Below are positions 13,703 through 16,267 of a DNA stretch of 16,267 nt, one piece after another. The translations under genes and the position numbers were made by a program. The notes beneath the pieces are model-generated. The model saw nothing but the letters and a program-made list of their open reading frames with translations. It did not search any database and was not told the origin of the DNA. The stretch spans positions 1 to 16,267 of the forward strand of contig JAYFRC010000072.1 of assembly GCA_034926415.1 (NCBI GenBank). The letters are read 5' to 3'. The first letter of the stretch is position 1, and every line of letters begins with the position of its first letter. This DNA is from JAYFRC01 sp034926415. GTDB taxonomy: Bacteria > Bacillota > Clostridia > Oscillospirales > Oscillospiraceae.

Positions 13703-13835
13703 ATCACCCCGAAATATTGCACAAATATAAAGACTGCGGGTGCCGCTCTGCTGAACATAAAAACGAAAACAGAATTTGTCAGATTAACAACTTGCAAAAA
13801 AACTAGCTGCGCTTCAAATAAAGCCGGAAAATATA
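13703..13835. other. AT-rich spacer between divergent promoters
   Basis: This is the middle of the 318-base gap between the ABC operon and the citrate synthase gene. I see no ORF with a ribosome binding site, no RNA gene and no strong hairpin in it. Confidence 0.5.
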
Positions 13836-13865
13836 TTGATAAATGATGGAATGTTGTGATAAAAT
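13836..13865 (+). promoter_or_regulatory. Sigma-A promoter of the citrate synthase gene
   Basis: TTGATA (13836-13841), an 18-base spacer and TAAAAT (13860-13865) give ten of 12 consensus matches. The predicted start near 13872 leaves a leader of about 38 bases with AGGGG before the ATG at 13910. Confidence 0.65.
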
Positions 13866-13909
13866 TGCAGAGTGATAATTATTTAATTATATGTCTTAGG
13901 GGTGTTGTT

Positions 13910-15271
13910 ATGGACAACAGTTATTGCGACATACTTCCGGAAGTCTGGCAGCTCGCGGGACTCAATGCCAAAAACGGCAAAATAGAGCCGCAGCTCTATT
14001 CGCGCTACGATGTTAAGCGCGGACTGCGCGACAATAACGGGCGAGGAGTGCTAACCGGACTGACGAGGATAGCGGAGGTCAAATCATATACGATAGACGA
14101 CGACGAGACTATTCCATGCGATGGAAAGCTGTACTATCGTGGATACGATATAAACGATCTGGTCGCCGGATTTACAAAGGGAAGGCGCTTCGGCTTTGAG
14201 GAAGCGGCTTATCTGCTCATATTCGGCGAGCTTCCGTCGAGCGGCGCTCTGTGCGAGTTCCGCGAGCTGCTTGCGGAGTACCGCACGCTTCCGCAGAATT
14301 TTGTCCGCGACGTAATAATGAAAGCGCCGACGAACGATATGATGAATACGCTTGCCCGCGGCGTGCTGACGCTTTACTGCTACGACACCAACGCAAACGA
14401 CATAAACACGGCGAACGTACTTCGCCAGTGCATACAGCTCATCGCGAATTTCCCGGTTCTGTCGGTATACGGCTATCAGGCTTACCGTCATATGTTGGGA
14501 GACGGGCTATTCATCCACACTCCGCAGCCTGAGTTATCATGTGCGGAAAACATACTTTATATGCTGCGCGAGGATAAAGCGTACACGGAACTCGAAGCGC
14601 ACGTGCTCGACGTCTGCCTCGTCCTTCACGCCGACCACGGCGGAGGAAACAACGCGACGTTCACCAACCACGTCGTCACGTCTACCGGGACCGATACTTA
14701 TTCGGCGATGGCAGCTTCTCTTTCATCGCTCAAGGGGCCGAGGCATGGCGGCGCGAATCTCAAGGTCATGGACATGATGACGGACATCAAAAATCATGTC
14801 AAAAACTGGGACGACGACGGTGAGATAAGCGATCACCTGCACAAACTGCTTCGCGGAGAGGCTTTCGACAAGAGCGGGCTGATTTACGGTATCGGACACG
14901 CCGTCTATACGCTTTCAGACCCGCGTGCGGAGGTGTTGAGGGGATTTGCTGCGGACCTGTCCCGCGAAAAGGGGAAGGACGACGAGATGAAGCTCTACCG
15001 CAGCGTCGAGCGTCTTTCAAAGGCGATGATCGCCGCCGAGCGAGGCGAAAACGGGAAGCCGGTTGCGACCAACGTGGATTTTTACAGCGGATTCGTCTAC
15101 GATATGCTCAGCATACCGCGCGAGCTTTATACGCCTATGTTTGCTGTGGCGCGCATCGCAGGGTGGAGCGCGCACAGACTTGAAGAGTTGAGCAACGGCG
15201 GAAAAATAATACGTCCCGCTTACAAGTGCGTTGAAAAGAGAAAGGAATACGTCCCGATGAGCGAGAGATAA
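13910..15271 (+). CDS. gltA: Citrate synthase
   Basis: The 453-residue enzyme condenses acetyl-CoA with oxaloacetate to citrate, at the entry to the (often incomplete) TCA branch leading to 2-oxoglutarate and glutamate. The catalytic triad is visible: His279 in KGPRHGGAN, His330 in GIGHAVY and Asp390 in TNVDFYSG. The supporting segments LHADHGGGNN (His240, His243), DPRA (Arg339) and ARIAGWSAHRLEE also fit. An N-terminal extension of about 65 residues before KLYYRGYDI is typical of the longer clostridial form. A 2-methylcitrate synthase role cannot be excluded by sequence, but no propionate genes are near. The ATG at 13910 has AGGGG seven bases upstream. An in-frame GTG at 13856 is rejected because the promoter -10 would lie inside the gene. 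The gene appears to be monocistronic. Confidence 0.95.
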   Translation: MDNSYCDILPEVWQLAGLNAKNGKIEPQLYSRYDVKRGLRDNNGRGVLTGLTRIAEVKSYTIDDDETIPCDGKLYYRGYDINDLVAGFTKGRRFGFEEAAYLLIFGELPSSGALCEFRELLAEYRTLPQNFVRDVIMKAPTNDMMNTLARGVLTLYCYDTNANDINTANVLRQCIQLIANFPVLSVYGYQAYRHMLGDGLFIHTPQPELSCAENILYMLREDKAYTELEAHVLDVCLVLHADHGGGNNATFTNHVVTSTGTDTYSAMAASLSSLKGPRHGGANLKVMDMMTDIKNHVKNWDDDGEISDHLHKLLRGEAFDKSGLIYGIGHAVYTLSDPRAEVLRGFAADLSREKGKDDEMKLYRSVERLSKAMIAAERGENGKPVATNVDFYSGFVYDMLSIPRELYTPMFAVARIAGWSAHRLEELSNGGKIIRPAYKCVEKRKEYVPMSER

Positions 15272-15289
15272 GCATCGGAGACTGATACA

Positions 15290-15324
15290 AAAGAGGCCGG
15301 AAGCCGTGAGTTTCCGGCCCCTTT
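15290..15324 (+). terminator. Terminator of the citrate synthase gene
   Basis: GGCCGGAA (15295-15302) pairs with TTCCGGCC (15312-15319) around a nine-base loop. AAAG and CTTT extend the stem past one mismatch. The T run after the stem is short, so efficiency may be moderate. Confidence 0.7.
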
Positions 15325-15364
15325 AAGACATGCTGCACAGCGACCCGGGAGGGGAAAATAGGTG

Positions 15365-15393
15365 TTGACAAACCCTGCCTTAAACGCTATAAT
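15365..15393 (+). promoter_or_regulatory. Consensus promoter of the tRNA-Leu pair
   Basis: TTGACA (15365-15370), a 17-base spacer and TATAAT (15388-15393) match at all 12 positions, as expected for a strongly expressed stable-RNA unit. The predicted start is near 15400. Confidence 0.9.
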
Positions 15394-15400
15394 AACCGGG

Positions 15401-15528
15401 TGATGAATCGGACAGACTGGTATATGCGAGTATGCTGGAACTGGTAGACAGGCACGTTTGAGGTGCGTGTGGCTTTGCTGTGTGGGTTCAAGTCCCACTA
15501 CTCGCACCACAGTCTGTCCGGTTCATTA
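15401..15528 (+). repeat. 19-bp inverted repeat enclosing the first tRNA-Leu
   Basis: Bases 15401-15419 pair with 15510-15528 over 19 positions, with two G-U pairs and no mismatch; the core is CGGACAGACTG with CAGTCTGTCCG. The 3' arm starts at the base right after the encoded CCA. On the 5' side six bases (GTATAT) separate the arm from the tRNA. The 5' arm begins at about the predicted transcript start. In RNA the tRNA would sit at the tip of a long helix. Confidence 0.8.
15426..15509 (+). tRNA. tRNA-Leu (anticodon GAG)
   Basis: 84 bases with CCA encoded. The acceptor stem GCGAGTA pairs with TACTCGC, the D stem CTG with CAG, and the anticodon stem CACGT with GCGTG (one wobble). The loop TTGAGGT gives anticodon GAG, reading CUC and CUU. 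A long variable arm, as in class II tRNAs, and the T stem GTGGG/CCCAC with TTCAAGT follow. Confidence 0.97.
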
Positions 15529-15545
15529 AAACTAAAAAAATGTAT

Positions 15546-15633
15546 GCGCGAGTGGTGGAATTGGCAGACTCGCTAGATTCAGGTTCTAGTGTCCATTACG
15601 GACGTGCGGGTTCAAGTCCCGCCTCGCGCACCA
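15546..15633 (+). tRNA. tRNA-Leu (anticodon CAG)
   Basis: 88 bases with CCA encoded. The acceptor stem GCGCGAG pairs with CTCGCGC, and the anticodon stem CTAGA with TCTAG. The loop TTCAGGT gives anticodon CAG, reading CUG. The variable arm has a GTCC/GGAC stem; the T stem is GCGGG/CCCGC. The D stem (GTG with CTC) has a central T-T mismatch. It starts 36 bases after the first tRNA and shares its promoter. Confidence 0.97.
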
Positions 15634-15642
15634 AACGCAAAT

Positions 15643-15693
15643 AATCCGAACCTATCCCGACAGGTTATTCCTGTTGGCGAAGGGTTCGGATTT
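15643..15693 (+). terminator. Terminator-like hairpin after the tRNA pair
   Basis: The outer stem AATCCGAACC/GGTTCGGATT (15643-15652 with 15683-15692) and inner stem CCGACAGG/CCTGTTGG (15657-15664 with 15670-15677, one G-U) are separated by an internal loop. Only three T bases follow at once, though the sequence beyond is AT-rich. Confidence 0.65.
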
Positions 15694-15703
15694 GTGTTAT
15701 ATC

Positions 15704-15737
15704 TGTAAGAGGGCAGGCGTATGCTTGCCCTCTTACA
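15704..15737. repeat. Strong palindrome upstream of the lipoprotein gene
   Basis: A perfect 12-base inverted repeat (TGTAAGAGGGCA with TGCCCTCTTACA), extended by three more pairs, one of them G-U, around a GTAT tetraloop. There is no T run after it on the plus strand. It overlaps the -35 of the possible lipoprotein promoter, so it may be an operator, a second terminator or the end of a mobile element. Confidence 0.6.
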
Positions 15738-15753
15738 AATATTGGTATATAAT
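15725..15753 (+). promoter_or_regulatory. Possible promoter of the lipoprotein gene
   Basis: TTGCCC (15725-15730, four of six matches), a 17-base spacer and a perfect TATAAT (15748-15753). The -35 lies in the 3' arm of the strong palindrome. The predicted leader is about 80 bases. Confidence 0.4.
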
Positions 15754-15841
15754 TTTTTATACAATACATCGGAAACAAGGTGCGGTGAATAAGGATCATC
15801 CTGAAGAATTGTAAAATAAGCCATTGAAGGAGGAGCCGCAT

Positions 15842-16267
15842 ATGAAAAAGAGATGGATTCCATTGCTGATGTTCTTTGTTTTACTGGCAGGCTGTGGGTC
15901 TTCTTCAACCTCACAGCCGCCGGACTTCAATACATTTCTCCAAGAGGTGAATGATGCCCGGGCAAACACCATGGCCTGGACCGAGGACGAAAGTATCGAC
16001 ATTGCGGCGTACACGCCGGATTTCTCAGCCCAGATGGAAGCCTTTACCCAGGAGGAGATGGACCAGTTGGTGACGCCCCACGAAAATCCCGGAACGATAA
16101 CACTGGAGGAGGCCAAACAGGATGTGGATACCTTCTTCAAGATCATTCAGACCACCTACGGCGGTTACGAGTATTTCGGCGGGGACGAGGTGTTTCTGCC
16201 CATCCGGGACAAGGTAAAAGCAGACTTGGAACAGGAGACGGTATTGGATGCCGAAGCGCTGGAAACA
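15842..16267 (+). CDS. Putative lipoprotein, 5' part (runs off window)
   Basis: 142 codons are visible with no stop before the window ends. Residues 1-18 are a lipoprotein signal peptide: MKKRW, a hydrophobic core, then LAGC with Cys18 as the lipidated residue. Exported and membrane-anchored, it continues with a Ser/Thr/Pro linker and an acidic soluble region. The segment YGGYEYFGGDEVFLP (about residues 105-119) reminds me of the region ahead of the protease domain in S41-type peptidase lipoproteins of Clostridia, but the catalytic part would lie outside the window, so that is only a suggestion. GGAGGAG lies six bases before the ATG. Isoleucine is written ATT or ATC with a single ATA, unlike the ATA-rich genes to the left, hinting at a different origin. 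It follows two tRNA genes. Confidence 0.75.
   Translation, partial: MKKRWIPLLMFFVLLAGCGSSSTSQPPDFNTFLQEVNDARANTMAWTEDESIDIAAYTPDFSAQMEAFTQEEMDQLVTPHENPGTITLEEAKQDVDTFFKIIQTTYGGYEYFGGDEVFLPIRDKVKADLEQETVLDAEALET

Noticed and set aside
13856..13909. In-frame GTG extension of citrate synthase by 18 codons
   Set aside because: The added residues are not family-like, no ribosome binding site precedes the GTG, and the predicted -10 and transcript start lie inside the extension.
15796..16146. Minus-strand frame opposite the last lipoprotein gene
   Set aside because: The plus-strand frame has a clear lipoprotein signal and a GGAGGAG ribosome binding site; the antisense frame has neither.
1..16267. 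CRISPR array, phage or transposon genes
   Set aside because: No regularly spaced direct repeats, integrase, transposase or phage structural genes were found on either strand.

Overview
The window looks like chromosomal DNA from a spore-forming, anaerobic, fairly GC-rich Clostridia bacterium, probably an uncultured gut Oscillospiraceae-type lineage. The reasons are the sporulation genes spoVAD and spoVAE, an oxygen-sensitive 2-hydroxyacyl-CoA dehydratase-type system, a TrpX-type ABC transporter, GGAGG ribosome binding sites, near-consensus sigma-A promoters and heavy use of ATA for isoleucine. The exact taxon is inference. No phage, transposase, CRISPR array or rRNA gene is visible.

Layout. 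Positions 1-294 (minus) hold the first 98 codons of a copper P-type ATPase (CopA), with a strong promoter and a CsoR-like operator at 448-504 and a possible 24-residue leader ORF between. Next come spoVAE and spoVAD (515-1892, minus), parts of the dipicolinic acid channel of spores. On the plus strand a four-cysteine-pair zinc-ribbon protein of unknown function overlaps or abuts an acyl-ACP thioesterase gene (2029-3380). Then comes guaB (3472-4983), with its own consensus promoter and a strong terminator; its protein is residue-for-residue co-linear with the unusual IMP dehydrogenase of the parasite Tritrichomonas foetus.

Positions 5203-9503 carry an apparent transcription unit: a 2-hydroxyacyl-CoA dehydratase-type subunit, a protein that fuses a second dehydratase-like subunit to its own ATP-driven activase, and a cation diffusion facilitator with a manganese-type motif. 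The fusion gene has an internal ribosome binding site and ATG exactly at the domain junction, so it may make both a fusion and a free activase. This is the most interesting system in the window. A convergent ArsC/Spx-like gene that has lost its catalytic cysteine and a divergent sirtuin gene follow (9511-10598).

Positions 10667-13591 (minus) are an ABC uptake operon in the order lipoprotein, permease, ATPase. It has a perfect consensus promoter, an inverted repeat in the leader and a hairpin between the first two genes. Divergently, a citrate synthase gene (13910-15271) ends in a terminator. Two tRNA-Leu genes (anticodons GAG and CAG) follow under a perfect consensus promoter; the first is enclosed by a 19-bp helix that begins at the predicted transcript 5' end. 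The window ends inside a lipoprotein gene (15842 onwards) with a different codon style, possibly the edge of acquired DNA next to the tRNAs.
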